DNA of 64,000 nucleotides from Candidatus Izemoplasma sp. (GTDB taxonomy: Bacteria; Bacillota_I; Bacilli_A; Izemoplasmatales; Izemoplasmataceae), in the NCBI GenBank assembly GCA_036172455.1, contig JAXKVY010000001.1, forward strand, positions 248,001 through 312,000, given 5' to 3'. Below the pieces are notes generated by a model. It ran no database searches and was not told where the DNA came from. It worked only from the letters and a program-made list of their open reading frames with translations. A program made the translations under genes and the position numbers. Positions within the stretch are counted from its first letter, which is position 1; the number at the start of each line of letters is the position of its first letter. Below are positions 1 through 8,751 of the stretch, in pieces.

Positions 1-262
1 ATTGTGGTTTTAATGCAATAAAATAATGATCAAACTGTTGTGTTTCGTATTCTTTTACCAATGAAACAGTTTCACTTGTCTCTGCCTTCCATTCCCACGT
101 TTCAGGCTCATCTTCTTTTGGTCCCCAGAAAAATGGATCACCATAAATAACATCAATTTGATGAATGTGTTGCTTGCTTGTTTGAACACGCAAATGGACA
201 GTATCTTTATCATACATATAAGCAAATTTACTTTTCGCTTCATGATACACAAAAAATTTCAT
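1..262 (-). CDS. Neopullulanase/cyclomaltodextrinase-type glycosidase, N-terminal part (CBM34), runs off the left edge
   Basis: Only the first 87 codons are present; the gene continues beyond position 1. The protein starts MKFFVYHEAKSKFAYMYDKD, followed by HLRVQTSK and VIYGDPFFWGPK. This pattern is the N-terminal starch-binding CBM34 domain of cytosolic maltogenic amylases, neopullulanases and cyclomaltodextrinases (GH13_20), which hydrolyse imported maltodextrins. The start ATG (260-262) has an AAGGTGA ribosome site 5 bases upstream. There is no signal peptide, as expected for a cytosolic enzyme. It would act downstream of the MalEFG importer and secreted amylases at 39-49 kb. The catalytic GH13 domain is outside the window, so the exact specificity cannot be read. 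Confidence 0.72.
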   Translation of the reverse strand, partial: MKFFVYHEAKSKFAYMYDKDTVHLRVQTSKQHIHQIDVIYGDPFFWGPKEDEPETWEWKAETSETVSLVKEYETQQFDHYFIALKPQ

Positions 263-354
263 ACGTCACCTTCTATCGTATCGTTTACATATTATCGTCA
301 ATAGTATATCACATGCACATCTTTATTGAACCATGGTAGCGGTTTCATATTTAT

Positions 355-380
355 CTAAAAAAAAGAGGCTTATGCCTCTT
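355..380 (-). terminator. Terminator of the GNAT gene
   Basis: On the minus strand, stem AGAGGC, loop ATAA, stem GCCTCT, followed by a run of T. It overlaps the last codons of the acetyltransferase gene. Confidence 0.75.
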
Positions 381-861
381 CTGCTTCTTTAGCTAATGCA
401 ACTAACTCTTTACCATCTAATCGATAAGGAATCCATCCACGTAATGGTTTTGCACCTAATGCCTCATAAAAGCGCATTGATGGTTTATTCCATTCTAGAC
501 AATTCCATTCAAAACGTGAACAATTATTATCAAGTGCTTCTTTAGCTAACCATGATAATACTTTATGTCCAAGACCTTTCCCACGCTCTTCTTTTTCAAC
601 ATAAAAGTCTTCTAAGTGCAACGTTGGCTTAGCTAAAAAGGTTGAAAATGCATAGTAATAAACAGCAAACCCGATTGGTTCATCATCGCGGCATAAAAAG
701 ATAACTTCGGCTCGTTCTTCTTTGAATACGCTATTTAATATATCCTCTTCAGTCGCTTTTACATACTTGCGCATGCGTTCATATTTTGCAAGTGCTTCAA
801 TAAAATATAGCACTTTTGAAACTTCTGATTCTTTTGCCTTTCGAATTGTAAGATTACTCAT
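370..861 (-). CDS. GNAT family N-acetyltransferase (diamine/thialysine acetyltransferase-like)
   Basis: A 163-residue single-domain GNAT protein. The acetyl-CoA binding loop is visible as VEKEERGKGLGHKVL (about residues 88-102), preceded by LHLEDFYV. The segment FEWNCLEWNKPSMRFYEALGA matches the SAT1/thialysine acetyltransferase subgroup, which acetylates primary amines of polyamines or lysine analogues. The start follows a GAAAGGGG ribosome site. It is a single-gene unit with its own terminator. Substrate is inferred from the subgroup only. Confidence 0.8.
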   Translation of the reverse strand: MSNLTIRKAKESEVSKVLYFIEALAKYERMRKYVKATEEDILNSVFKEERAEVIFLCRDDEPIGFAVYYYAFSTFLAKPTLHLEDFYVEKEERGKGLGHKVLSWLAKEALDNNCSRFEWNCLEWNKPSMRFYEALGAKPLRGWIPYRLDGKELVALAKEAEEA

Positions 862-941
862 TATTTCGCCCCTTTCAAAAACAATTTGGTAACATTATTT
901 TATCACATAATGATTAAATTATGAATAGTAAAACTTAATTA

Positions 942-1781
942 TTATGATTTTTTATTGCTTTGTAAAACGAGGTTTAGATATTTAATAACTTTTTTCTTAT
1001 CATTTATCGTAAACCGATGTGACGAATTTTCTTCAAACTCGATAACACGTGCTTCTTCTAAGACACGGTATATCGCTTTAAATTTCTTAAACTTCGTTTG
1101 ACTAAGATTAAGGTTACGTTCAATTTGGCGGAAACGATTGTTCGTGTCTAGTGTTGTATAAATCTTTTCTTCTTGATAAGAACGCATAACCTTTAACATA
1201 GCGGCTAAAGCGCGTTTATTTACCCGATCACTTAAGAATGGTTTCAATTTACTAAAACCACTTCGTGCATTGATTGTTTTTTTCTGTCCATTATGATTTT
1301 TATATTGTACATCACGATAATCATCAATGATGAGTATTTGATCAGTAGATGATTTAAAGACCGTTCTTTGCGAGTCTTCTTCAGTACCTACTAACCACAC
1401 TTGTTTATTAAATCGTCTCAGGGTGTTCATCACAATAGAATAATCTGAGTCACTCGTTAAAAATACAAACAAATCAAACTCAGGGTTTCCAATATGGAGT
1501 TTTTCAAGGGCATCAACACTGATAATTAAATCTGCGCGATTTTTCTTATTTACAATATGGGGTGCATCTTCAATCGTAAAGTTTAGTTCACTTAAATCAC
1601 TTCTAAAACGTTTCAAATTATTACTTTCTCCGATTGCTTTTTTTAATCCAAAAACAACCTTATCAATATTATCAAACTCATTGATAACTTTTAATCTAAT
1701 ATCATCAAGTAAATCTTCAAAATTGATCATCCCTTGGATATTTTCAACATCTAAATAAATGGCAATTGATATCGTATTCAT
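942..1781 (-). CDS. NYN-domain (DUF88/LabA-like) putative ribonuclease with C-terminal winged-helix-like region
   Basis: The first ~150 residues form a NYN/PIN-like fold: IYLDVENIQG with an early acidic residue, RADLIISVDAL in the middle, and FLTSDSDYSIV with the typical paired Asp. These acidic residues bind metal in the family and cut RNA. Residues ~180-270 are a basic helical region (MRSYQEEKIYTTLDTNNRF) resembling a winged-helix RNA- or DNA-binding module. A GAAAGGAG ribosome site precedes the ATG. Nothing in the neighbourhood indicates a specific target; thioredoxin lies upstream on the same strand but has its own terminator. Confidence 0.7.
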   Translation of the reverse strand: MNTISIAIYLDVENIQGMINFEDLLDDIRLKVINEFDNIDKVVFGLKKAIGESNNLKRFRSDLSELNFTIEDAPHIVNKKNRADLIISVDALEKLHIGNPEFDLFVFLTSDSDYSIVMNTLRRFNKQVWLVGTEEDSQRTVFKSSTDQILIIDDYRDVQYKNHNGQKKTINARSGFSKLKPFLSDRVNKRALAAMLKVMRSYQEEKIYTTLDTNNRFRQIERNLNLSQTKFKKFKAIYRVLEEARVIEFEENSSHRFTINDKKKVIKYLNLVLQSNKKS

Positions 1782-1849
1782 AGCATGCTCCTTTCTTTAT
1801 TTAGTTAATATCATTCTAACATATATCATTAAAAAACTCACGCAAAAAA

Positions 1850-1876
1850 GAAAACTCAGGATTACTCCTGAGTTTG
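1850..1876 (-). terminator. Terminator of the thioredoxin gene
   Basis: Perfect 10-bp stem AAACTCAGGA / TCCTGAGTTT with a 4-base loop and a T-rich tail on the minus strand. Confidence 0.8.
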
Positions 1877-1886
1877 TTTTACGCTA

Positions 1887-2225
1887 TTAACTAGCTGGTA
1901 ATTCATCGCGTTCAAGTTTTTTCAGAAAATCTTGCAACGGTTTTTCTGGCACAAAACCTACATTTTGTCCTAATACTTTATCACCGTTAAAGAATAATAG
2001 TGTTGGCACACTAGATACACCATATTCTCTAGCTTGTGGATGTTCATTCGCATTTGCAGCAATAAATACAACATCTTTTAAGTCTGATTTTTTAGATAAT
2101 TTTTCAAATACTGGTTTTAGCATTTTACATGGTGGACATGTTGTAGTCGCAAACTTCACAACCGCAATTTTTCCATTTTCTAAGTAATCTTGCACCCGTT
2201 CATTAGGTTTTAATTCTACTAACAT
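1887..2225 (-). CDS. Thioredoxin-family protein
   Basis: A 112-residue thioredoxin fold with active-site motif TTCPPCKMLKPVF (Cys-Pro-Pro-Cys instead of the usual CGPC) and the cis-Pro loop VSSVPTLLFF. A cytosolic disulfide reductant is the likely role; there is no signal peptide. The CPPC active site differs from housekeeping TrxA and suggests a specialised thioredoxin-like partner. The start has a clear AAAAGGAGTG ribosome site. It is divergently arranged with the MnmM-like gene, with a ~130-bp shared control region. Confidence 0.85.
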   Translation of the reverse strand: MLVELKPNERVQDYLENGKIAVVKFATTTCPPCKMLKPVFEKLSKKSDLKDVVFIAANANEHPQAREYGVSSVPTLLFFNGDKVLGQNVGFVPEKPLQDFLKKLERDELPAS

Positions 2226-2357
2226 TTAAGTCACTCCTTTTCTTAATTCCATAAATATAGTATCTTATTCTATTCAATTTAGCAAATAGTTTGCTTACAA
2301 TCTAATTATAATGGACAACAGTTATATGATGGAGTACAATAACGATAGGTGGTAATA

Positions 2358-2900
2358 ATGAATAACATAATTGACTATGCACATACTCTTGCGAAAAAGC
2401 ATATACAAAAAGACAGTGTTGTTGTGGATGCAACATGCGGAAATGGTCATGATACTGTTTTTTTAGCGAACCTCACGGATACACTTTATGCGTTTGATAT
2501 TCAACAAGATGCAATTAAAAATACACTTAATCGTTTAAATCAAAACGCTATTGGTCATGTGACACTGATTCATGATAGTCACATAAATATTTCACAGCAC
2601 GTTTCTCAAAAAATAGATTTTGTCATGTTTAATCTAGGGTACTTACCCGGTGGTGATAAATCGATTACAACAAAATCTGACTCAACTGTTCAAGCCATTA
2701 AAAATCTATTCCCTAAGCTTAATTCAAAAGGATTAATTGTGCTTGTCGTTTATGTAGGTCACACGGCTGGAGAAATCGAGTCACATGCGTTAATTCACGA
2801 TCTAAAAAGATTATCGAAACTTGAGTATTTTGTTACAATGCATCGATTAATAAATCATGAGACTGCGCCTTATGTCATTTCAATCAAAAAACGGTTTTAA
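2358..2900 (+). CDS. mnmM: MnmM-like (YtqB family, PF06962) tRNA methyltransferase, paralogue 1
   Basis: A 180-residue class I SAM-dependent methyltransferase. Motif I is VVDATCGNGHDTVFLA, acidic motif II is YAFDIQ, and the family-specific NLGYLPGGDKSI and KGLIVLVVYVGH are present. YtqB-type proteins have been identified as MnmM, which methylates nm5s2U34 to mnm5s2U34 in tRNA of Gram-positive bacteria. I chose the ATG after AGGTGGTAATA rather than a GTG three codons upstream because of spacing to the ribosome site. A second copy lies at 32085-32627; which one carries the tRNA activity cannot be told from sequence. Confidence 0.8.
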   Translation: MNNIIDYAHTLAKKHIQKDSVVVDATCGNGHDTVFLANLTDTLYAFDIQQDAIKNTLNRLNQNAIGHVTLIHDSHINISQHVSQKIDFVMFNLGYLPGGDKSITTKSDSTVQAIKNLFPKLNSKGLIVLVVYVGHTAGEIESHALIHDLKRLSKLEYFVTMHRLINHETAPYVISIKKRF

Positions 2901-2958
2901 TAATTGTCTTTTAGCCCCTAAACTGATATAATTTAATGTTAATGGAAAGGTGATTTTA

Positions 2959-4485
2959 ATGAAACGGATACTCATATTATGTTTATCAATACTTTTTTTA
3001 GTTAGTTGCGGGCCTCAAACAGTTGATGATGATATAGATTGTGCTGAATACCCAAACCATATTGACTGTATTGAAGAAACCAATGATCGCGATACTGTAC
3101 CCACCGACTTTATTGATATCTATTATATCAATGACTTACACGGTGCTATTTTATCTGATGGTGAAGAACTTGGCCTTGCTAATATTGCAAATCTCATACT
3201 AACAAAGAAAGCTGACAATCCTGATAATGTACTATTTTTAGGTGGTGGCGACTTATTACAAGGGTCTGCTTTATCCAACTATTATTATGGTGAATCAACG
3301 ATTGAACTATTAAATATGATGGACATGGATGCTATGGTTATTGGTAATCATGAATTTGATTGGGGCTTAGATACTGTATTAGCCTATCAAGATGGCAACT
3401 TAGAAAATGGTGAAGCAGAATTTCCGTTTCTTGGGGCAAATATTTTTTATGAAGGCACTGATGATATTCCAGTTTTATTAGACCCTTATACGATTATTGA
3501 AAAAGGCGATAAACGTGTTGGTGTGATTGGAACGATTGGTGACTCACTTGAGCGCTCTATCGCAACAAAGCGTGTTGAAGGCTACGAATTTAGGGATAGT
3601 GTCTCTTTAATAGCCCAATATAGTCGATATTTAAGAACCGAAGAAAACTGTGATATCATTATTTCACTCGCTCACGAGTCAGGGGATATAAACAGTGCTT
3701 TGAATGAGTTAGAGGGTGAAGAGCGTATAGATGTTATTTTCAATGCCCACTCACATCAATCTTTTGCATCACTTCTTGGTGGGGTACCACAAATCCAATC
3801 AAGCGCAAACGGTGAATTGGTTGGATTTGTTAGAATTCATTTTAACGAAGGCATTGTCTCAACATATGAAATTGACAACTTAAGTCCCTATAAAGAACCG
3901 TTACTCTCAGAAGCAAACAGTGCTGTTAGTGAACAAATCGAGATATATGTTACCGAAACCGATGCAATTTTCAATACACCCATCATTACAAGTGGCGATG
4001 ACTATTCAACATATGAGTTATCTGAATGGCTCACAGAAGTCATGGTACAAGCCACACGTAGTGATATTGCTTTTCATAATTATGGCGGTACACGCTCGTC
4101 AATTGAAGAGAATGACACCATTACAAAAAGTACAATTTATGATATTTGGCCTTTTGATAACATCATAAAAACCGTCGAGCTTAAGGGCTCTGTCATCAAT
4201 GCATTGATTTCTGCCAATCAATTAGCTTATCATACAGATGTTTCAACCTTTGACGATGATACATTATACAAGGTTGCCACCAATGATTACGTTTTTGATA
4301 AACCAACAAATCCATTTCTAGATGGTTCTAATATTGTCAATACTGGGATTATTTTAAGAGATATGGTAGAAGATGAATTATTACTGCAAAGTGAACTCTA
4401 CGATGCCTTTTACATTACTAATGGTCTATTAATTAATCCCCTCATCAACACCACAACCTATCATTATAAATCCAGATACAATTAA
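2959..4485 (+). CDS. 5'-nucleotidase / UDP-sugar hydrolase family lipoprotein (UshA/YfkN-like)
   Basis: A 508-residue secreted metallophosphatase. The N-terminus is a lipoprotein signal peptide with lipobox LVSCG, giving a membrane-anchored outer-surface protein. Residues ~55-300 hold the two-metal phosphatase domain with IYYINDLHG, GGGDLLQGS, GNHEFDWG and NAHSHQSF; the rest is the C-terminal 5'-nucleotidase substrate domain with the NYGGTRSS loop. It would dephosphorylate extracellular nucleotides or nucleotide sugars for salvage. The ATG is placed after AAAGGTGATTTTA; an upstream GTG lies within the ribosome site. It is monocistronic and ends in a strong bidirectional terminator. Confidence 0.85.
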   Translation: MKRILILCLSILFLVSCGPQTVDDDIDCAEYPNHIDCIEETNDRDTVPTDFIDIYYINDLHGAILSDGEELGLANIANLILTKKADNPDNVLFLGGGDLLQGSALSNYYYGESTIELLNMMDMDAMVIGNHEFDWGLDTVLAYQDGNLENGEAEFPFLGANIFYEGTDDIPVLLDPYTIIEKGDKRVGVIGTIGDSLERSIATKRVEGYEFRDSVSLIAQYSRYLRTEENCDIIISLAHESGDINSALNELEGEERIDVIFNAHSHQSFASLLGGVPQIQSSANGELVGFVRIHFNEGIVSTYEIDNLSPYKEPLLSEANSAVSEQIEIYVTETDAIFNTPIITSGDDYSTYELSEWLTEVMVQATRSDIAFHNYGGTRSSIEENDTITKSTIYDIWPFDNIIKTVELKGSVINALISANQLAYHTDVSTFDDDTLYKVATNDYVFDKPTNPFLDGSNIVNTGIILRDMVEDELLLQSELYDAFYITNGLLINPLINTTTYHYKSRYN

Positions 4486-4500
4486 GTATCTGGATTTTTT
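4468..4500. terminator. Bidirectional terminator between convergent genes
   Basis: Perfect 12-bp stem AAATCCAGATAC / GTATCTGGATTT (4468-4479 and 4486-4497), loop AATTAA, T run on the plus strand. The stop codon of the nucleotidase is inside the loop. Confidence 0.85.
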
Positions 4501-4961
4501 TATGTAATAGGATCAAAAATAACATTTTCTGATATGATTGATTCTTTATCGGCATAAATCATATACAATAATACATCATCAGTAGCTTCTTTGGACTGAC
4601 GATAATTAATTACCTCAATACCTTGGGTTGAAAAAGGATGATCAAAGAACGCTGTTGGCGCTTTTGAAATATCTAGTTTTAAATAGATAACGATGACTTG
4701 ATTTGAAAAATATGTCTCATTGATATCATAGTTATCGTTTAATCCGCAATCAGACTTAAACGTTACAAATTCATCGTAGGTGGTAATCTTCTCACGATGA
4801 TACCCTTCACATATAACGGTATTATTCATATTTAGTGTACTTGAATCATTTAAATTCACACGGTTAAATGTCATATCAGTTCCACGATATCCATAGATAC
4901 CAACAAATATAAGCAATATGACAAGTATAATTAAAGACACACCTAAAATTATTTTTCGCAT
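4500..4961 (-). CDS. Hypothetical membrane-anchored protein, 153 residues
   Basis: No family recognised. Residues 6-26 form one N-terminal membrane segment (IILGVSLIILVILLIFVGIY); the remainder is a hydrophilic outward domain with two cysteines (in VICEGYH and SDCGLND) that could form a disulfide. It starts 4 bases after the DUF819 gene ends, so it is the last gene of a three-gene operon with DUF819 and the acetyltransferase-like gene. Function unknown. Confidence 0.65.
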   Translation of the reverse strand: MRKIILGVSLIILVILLIFVGIYGYRGTDMTFNRVNLNDSSTLNMNNTVICEGYHREKITTYDEFVTFKSDCGLNDNYDINETYFSNQVIVIYLKLDISKAPTAFFDHPFSTQGIEVINYRQSKEATDDVLLYMIYADKESIISENVIFDPIT

Positions 4962-4965
4962 AACA

Positions 4966-6150
4966 TCACCCCATATATAAAATAATTAACAATGCACCTA
5001 AGAAGGTCCCCACTGCATATCCAATACTACCTGTGATAAGGCCTGGCACAGTCAAGTCATCATTATCAATCTGTTTTGTAATCGCAGGAACAAATGCGGG
5101 ACCATATAGTCCTGCGGTTAATGTGACCATCGTGCAGTCAGGTCCAATACGTAAGAGTTTACTGAAAAATGTATGCATAACAAATACGCCAACAGTAATC
5201 ACTCCATAAAGAATTAGAATACTGACAAAAAGATTTTGCATGCGGGAAAAGTCTAAACTTGATGCTAAAGCAAAACTAAAGACCAAGATAAAATATTGCC
5301 CCACAACATTCATCCCCTTTGTTTCACGAATCGTTTTATTGAATGATCCAATAATACCTAATATCGTTACTGTGATCATCATGATTGGCACTAATAAATC
5401 AATTAACTGTCCTTGATTACTACCAAGTATGAGCCAAACAAGCACACCACATAAAGCCCCTATAACCGCGATAAAAAAGGCAAGTAACACCCGTTTAAAT
5501 AGGGGTTTAGACAATTTAAAATGTTGCAATTTCAAATCATCGGTATTATCAATATTAGAAGTCTCGACTAAGTATAACGTATCCTTTTCTGTTGGTAAAA
5601 TTTTAACTAATAATGGTTTACACAAAAGTAATAGAAAAACATAAAACACAGCACCAATCATCATGTCTGATAAGTTAGCTATACCAATTGTGGTATTGTC
5701 AAGTTGAAAAATTTTACCTAGCGCATTCAAGTTAGGGGTTCCCCCAGTATATAGTCCAACCGCCATCCCTGAAAGTTCTGCACCATTATCTAAAGTATGG
5801 GCATATAATATAAACGTTAGAGATGACACAATAATGGTTGAGATAATTAATGATGTAAACGAAAGTAATACGGTTTTCGATAGTTTCTTCGCCTCTTTTA
5901 AGTTAGCACTAAAAAGGAGTAATGGAATGGCAATACTAATCGCAAGATGTGAGCCGATTTCACCAACATCTGTTGATAAGGAAATAGCGACACCGAATTG
6001 GTTTAACACATACACACTTAACGCGACAATAATTCCCGCTAAATATGCCGCACCAATCGTCCCAAACCAACGTGTTATCACAAAATCACTATGTCTTAGT
6101 ATGAGCACTGGAATGGTAAAAATGGCTATTAATTGTAAAAATGCAATCAT
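4966..6150 (-). CDS. DUF819 family (YjcL-like) integral membrane protein
   Basis: A 394-residue polytopic membrane protein with about ten or eleven hydrophobic segments. Family hallmarks are the GGTPNLNALGKIF loop (about residue 136), preceded by GMAVGLYTGG, and a second re-entrant-like loop GPAFVPAITKQI near the C-terminus. DUF819 proteins resemble two-repeat secondary transporters, and the substrate is not established. It starts 1 base downstream of the acetyltransferase-like gene, with GGAAAGGATA as ribosome site inside that gene's end, so the two are translated together. Confidence 0.78.
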   Translation of the reverse strand: MIAFLQLIAIFTIPVLILRHSDFVITRWFGTIGAAYLAGIIVALSVYVLNQFGVAISLSTDVGEIGSHLAISIAIPLLLFSANLKEAKKLSKTVLLSFTSLIISTIIVSSLTFILYAHTLDNGAELSGMAVGLYTGGTPNLNALGKIFQLDNTTIGIANLSDMMIGAVFYVFLLLLCKPLLVKILPTEKDTLYLVETSNIDNTDDLKLQHFKLSKPLFKRVLLAFFIAVIGALCGVLVWLILGSNQGQLIDLLVPIMMITVTILGIIGSFNKTIRETKGMNVVGQYFILVFSFALASSLDFSRMQNLFVSILILYGVITVGVFVMHTFFSKLLRIGPDCTMVTLTAGLYGPAFVPAITKQIDNDDLTVPGLITGSIGYAVGTFLGALLIILYMG

Positions 6151-6151
6151 A

Positions 6152-7246
6152 TTAATCTATATCCTTTCCATAAATACGGTAGACTTTTGTAATTTCTCCA
6201 CCAAACTTCTGAAACGCATCAATTGATTTTGTATTCTCTTCAACAATTGTACCCGCTTCAAAATCGGTAATCTCAGCTTCTTTAAAAGCTTGATAGATAT
6301 GATAAAAAAGTTTGCCTAAAAGACCCGAATTTTGATACTCAGGCACCACATACTGCATCATACCACGTGCTCGAGTAATATGCTTTCTCTCCTTGAAAAA
6401 GGTCCATAATTTAAGCTTACCTTGCATTTTTTTAAAAACTTGGTGATAATCTGGTAAAACAAGACAAAATGCTATGGGCCGAGAAGTATTTTCTTCACGT
6501 GCGATGAGAATAAACTTTGGGTTAATAAATGGTTTTAACTGTTTCGCAGCGCGCTCTATCATTGCCATATTAGGTGTTTCTTGATAAATGACATCACTAT
6601 CTGCCTCACTTAAAATCGTATGAACATCTTCTAAGTCAGCGTCTAAATTTTTCATATTCAAATGATCTATTTTAACATTATGATTCCTTTCAAAAAACGA
6701 TGTGATGATTTTTAGGCGTTTACGTGTTGCTTGAGATACATCTGCTTTTAATGCCACTGTATCAATGACTTTATAATATCCGAGTAACTCTAAGTGTGTT
6801 TGATAATACGGTTTGTTATAGGATGAAAATACGACAGGATCATCATGAAACCCTTTAACAAGGACACCTCTTCTTGTATCGGGATCATAAGGCGCAAAGG
6901 TCCCTTCAATATATTGTATGTCTTTTTTGGCTAAATCATTGGTCATAGTGTCAAATAACGCTCTAGAGACATTGATATCATCAATAACATCATAAAAAGA
7001 GAAATAACCAACCGGCTTATTTTTATGTTTACTATGGTCGACTGTATATAATAATCTACCGACAATTTTTTTATTTTTATAGGCTAATAAAGCGGTATAC
7101 TCATTTGTTTTCAAAACCACTTTTTTTAACTCTTGATACACAATAAAAAAAAGCGGTGGCACATAATGAGGATCCTTTTGGTATAACACTTGTTGGAATC
7201 TAATGAATCGTTTTAGATCGCGTTTTGTTGTTACGTGCTTAATCAT
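6152..7246 (-). CDS. GNAT-like acetyltransferase superfamily protein (YghO-type)
   Basis: A 364-residue protein with an N-terminal segment RDLKRFIRFQQVLYQKDPHYVPP that is typical of YghO-like GNAT superfamily members. The central ~GTFAPYDPDTRRGVLVKGF and C-terminal GMMQYVVPEYQNSGLLGKLFY regions contain the acetyl-CoA loop-like part. No substrate can be assigned. It is first in a tight operon with DUF819 and a small membrane protein. The ribosome site is AAAGAGGTAG. Confidence 0.65.
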   Translation of the reverse strand: MIKHVTTKRDLKRFIRFQQVLYQKDPHYVPPLFFIVYQELKKVVLKTNEYTALLAYKNKKIVGRLLYTVDHSKHKNKPVGYFSFYDVIDDINVSRALFDTMTNDLAKKDIQYIEGTFAPYDPDTRRGVLVKGFHDDPVVFSSYNKPYYQTHLELLGYYKVIDTVALKADVSQATRKRLKIITSFFERNHNVKIDHLNMKNLDADLEDVHTILSEADSDVIYQETPNMAMIERAAKQLKPFINPKFILIAREENTSRPIAFCLVLPDYHQVFKKMQGKLKLWTFFKERKHITRARGMMQYVVPEYQNSGLLGKLFYHIYQAFKEAEITDFEAGTIVEENTKSIDAFQKFGGEITKVYRIYGKDID

Positions 7247-7291
7247 AGTATCTACCTCTTTATTATTCTATCATATCCGCGTCTATTGAAC

Positions 7292-7323
7292 AATATAAAA
7301 AAGGCAGTGCTAAGCACTGCCTT
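7292..7323 (-). terminator. Terminator of the opp operon
   Basis: GGCAGTGC stem with GCACTGCC and a T6 tail on the minus strand, immediately after the last gene of the opp operon. Confidence 0.85.
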
Positions 7324-7328
7324 GTGTA

Positions 7329-7676
7329 TTATACAAAGTATATATACGATGTAATAAGTGAAAATGCAATATGGATTAACCCGACAAGTAACGCCGGTAC
7401 ACCCGTTGTCATTTCTTGTTGTTCTTTACTCATATAGTAATCATAGTACGACGCGTGAGTGAGATCTCGATTAAGAAAACGTTTAGCTGAAAATGAGATC
7501 GTACGGAACAATCGTCTTACATTGTTTAATGCGAATATCCCAATAGCAAAATACAATACACCCACAAGCCAAACAATATCAACTAAATAGCGTAACTTAT
7601 AGGTATCATATCGCACGGACATAATCACAAAAATGAGCAATAAACTTGAAAAGAATAAAACAAGAAATCGTTTCAA
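7329..7676 (-). CDS. Small membrane protein at the end of the opp operon (DUF3899-like)
   Basis: 115 residues with three hydrophobic segments (about 4-20, 32-50 and 91-113) and a basic, Tyr-rich cytosolic loop between the last two (FLNRDLTHASYYDYYMSKEQ). It starts 1 base after oppF, so it is co-transcribed and probably coupled. Small DUF3899 proteins sit at this position after peptide ABC operons in Bacillota, which supports the call. A role in assembly or stability of the importer is inference. Confidence 0.55.
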   Translation of the reverse strand: MKRFLVLFFSSLLLIFVIMSVRYDTYKLRYLVDIVWLVGVLYFAIGIFALNNVRRLFRTISFSAKRFLNRDLTHASYYDYYMSKEQQEMTTGVPALLVGLIHIAFSLITSYIYFV

Positions 7677-7677
7677 T

Positions 7678-8751
7678 TTACTTCAATCCTTTTTTGTATT
7701 CTGCCAATTCCTCATCATTTGCTAAGACATAATGTCCTGGCTTGATTTCTTGAAGTGTTGGTTCTTGCTCACTGTAATCATGAACCTCTTCTGGGTTGTA
7801 ACGGATCCGTTTACGATTTTTCTCGTAACGTGGATCTGGAAGTGGTACAGCGGATAAAAGCGAACGAGTGTATGGATGAAGTGGGTTCAAGAATAATTCC
7901 TTACTATCTGCTAACTCGACTAAATTACCATAATACATTACCCCAATCCGGTTACTAAAGTACTTAACAACCGATAAATCGTGGGCAATGAATAGGATTG
8001 TAATACCAAGTTCATCACGTAAATCATTTAATAAGTTCATAACCTGTGCCTGAATTGATACATCTAAGGCACTGATTGGCTCATCGGCAATGATAAAGTC
8101 AGGCGAAACAACTAATGCCCGTGCAATACCAATACGTTGGCGTTGCCCTCCTGAGAACTCATGTGGATAACGCGAGGCATGTTCTGGTAATAACCCAACG
8201 GTTTTTAAGACATCATTAACTTTTTCATTAATTAAGTCTTCATCCCGTTCACCAGCGATTCGTAACCCTTCTGCAATAATTTCTTTTACTGTCATCCGTG
8301 GGTTTAGTGATGCGATTGGATCCTGGAAAATCATTTGCATGTCTTTCATTAAATCAAAATCAACATTATTATTATCGCGAACACGCTCTCTAATTTCCTT
8401 TTGACGTTCGGCAATCATTTGACGTTTTTCTTGATTAGACAATTCCTCGTTCATACGGATTTCTTTAATTTCAGTTTGTAATTGTCTAAATCCAGCACCA
8501 ATTCGTTGTCCTTTGAAATAAATTTCACCATCAGTTGGGTTATGTAATTTAATAATCGTACGTCCAGTTGTTGTTTTACCACAACCAGATTCCCCAACAA
8601 GGCCAAATACTTCACCTTTATATACATCAAAACTGACATTATCAATAGCTTTTACTAACATCCGGTATTTTCCAGTACCGTTAAGGAAATACGTTTTTAA
8701 ATTTCTAACACTCAAAATAGGTGTTTCGTTAGTGCGGTCTTGTGTACTCAT
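7678..8751 (-). CDS. oppF: Oligopeptide ABC transporter ATP-binding protein OppF
   Basis: A 357-residue ATPase with Walker A GESGCGKT (53-60), Q-loop IFQDP (141-145), signature SGGQRQR (200-206), Walker B IIADEP, and the C-terminal [12 protein letters not shown] segment of OppD/F proteins. An extra ~50-residue charged helical segment (about 84-134; [20 protein letters not shown]) lies between Walker A and the Q-loop. Its start overlaps the oppD stop (TAATG), so expression is coupled. With OppD it powers uptake of peptides delivered by OppA. Confidence 0.93.
   Translation of the reverse strand: MSTQDRTNETPILSVRNLKTYFLNGTGKYRMLVKAIDNVSFDVYKGEVFGLVGESGCGKTTTGRTIIKLHNPTDGEIYFKGQRIGAGFRQLQTEIKEIRMNEELSNQEKRQMIAERQKEIRERVRDNNNVDFDLMKDMQMIFQDPIASLNPRMTVKEIIAEGLRIAGERDEDLINEKVNDVLKTVGLLPEHASRYPHEFSGGQRQRIGIARALVVSPDFIIADEPISALDVSIQAQVMNLLNDLRDELGITILFIAHDLSVVKYFSNRIGVMYYGNLVELADSKELFLNPLHPYTRSLLSAVPLPDPRYEKNRKRIRYNPEEVHDYSEQEPTLQEIKPGHYVLANDEELAEYKKGLK

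Noticed and set aside
55-252. 65-codon minus-strand frame at the left edge
   Set aside because: It is out of frame with the CBM34 protein, which has a proper ribosome site and family sequence.
5834-6226. 130-codon plus-strand frame across the DUF819 gene
   Set aside because: Antisense to hydrophobic coding sequence and without family features.
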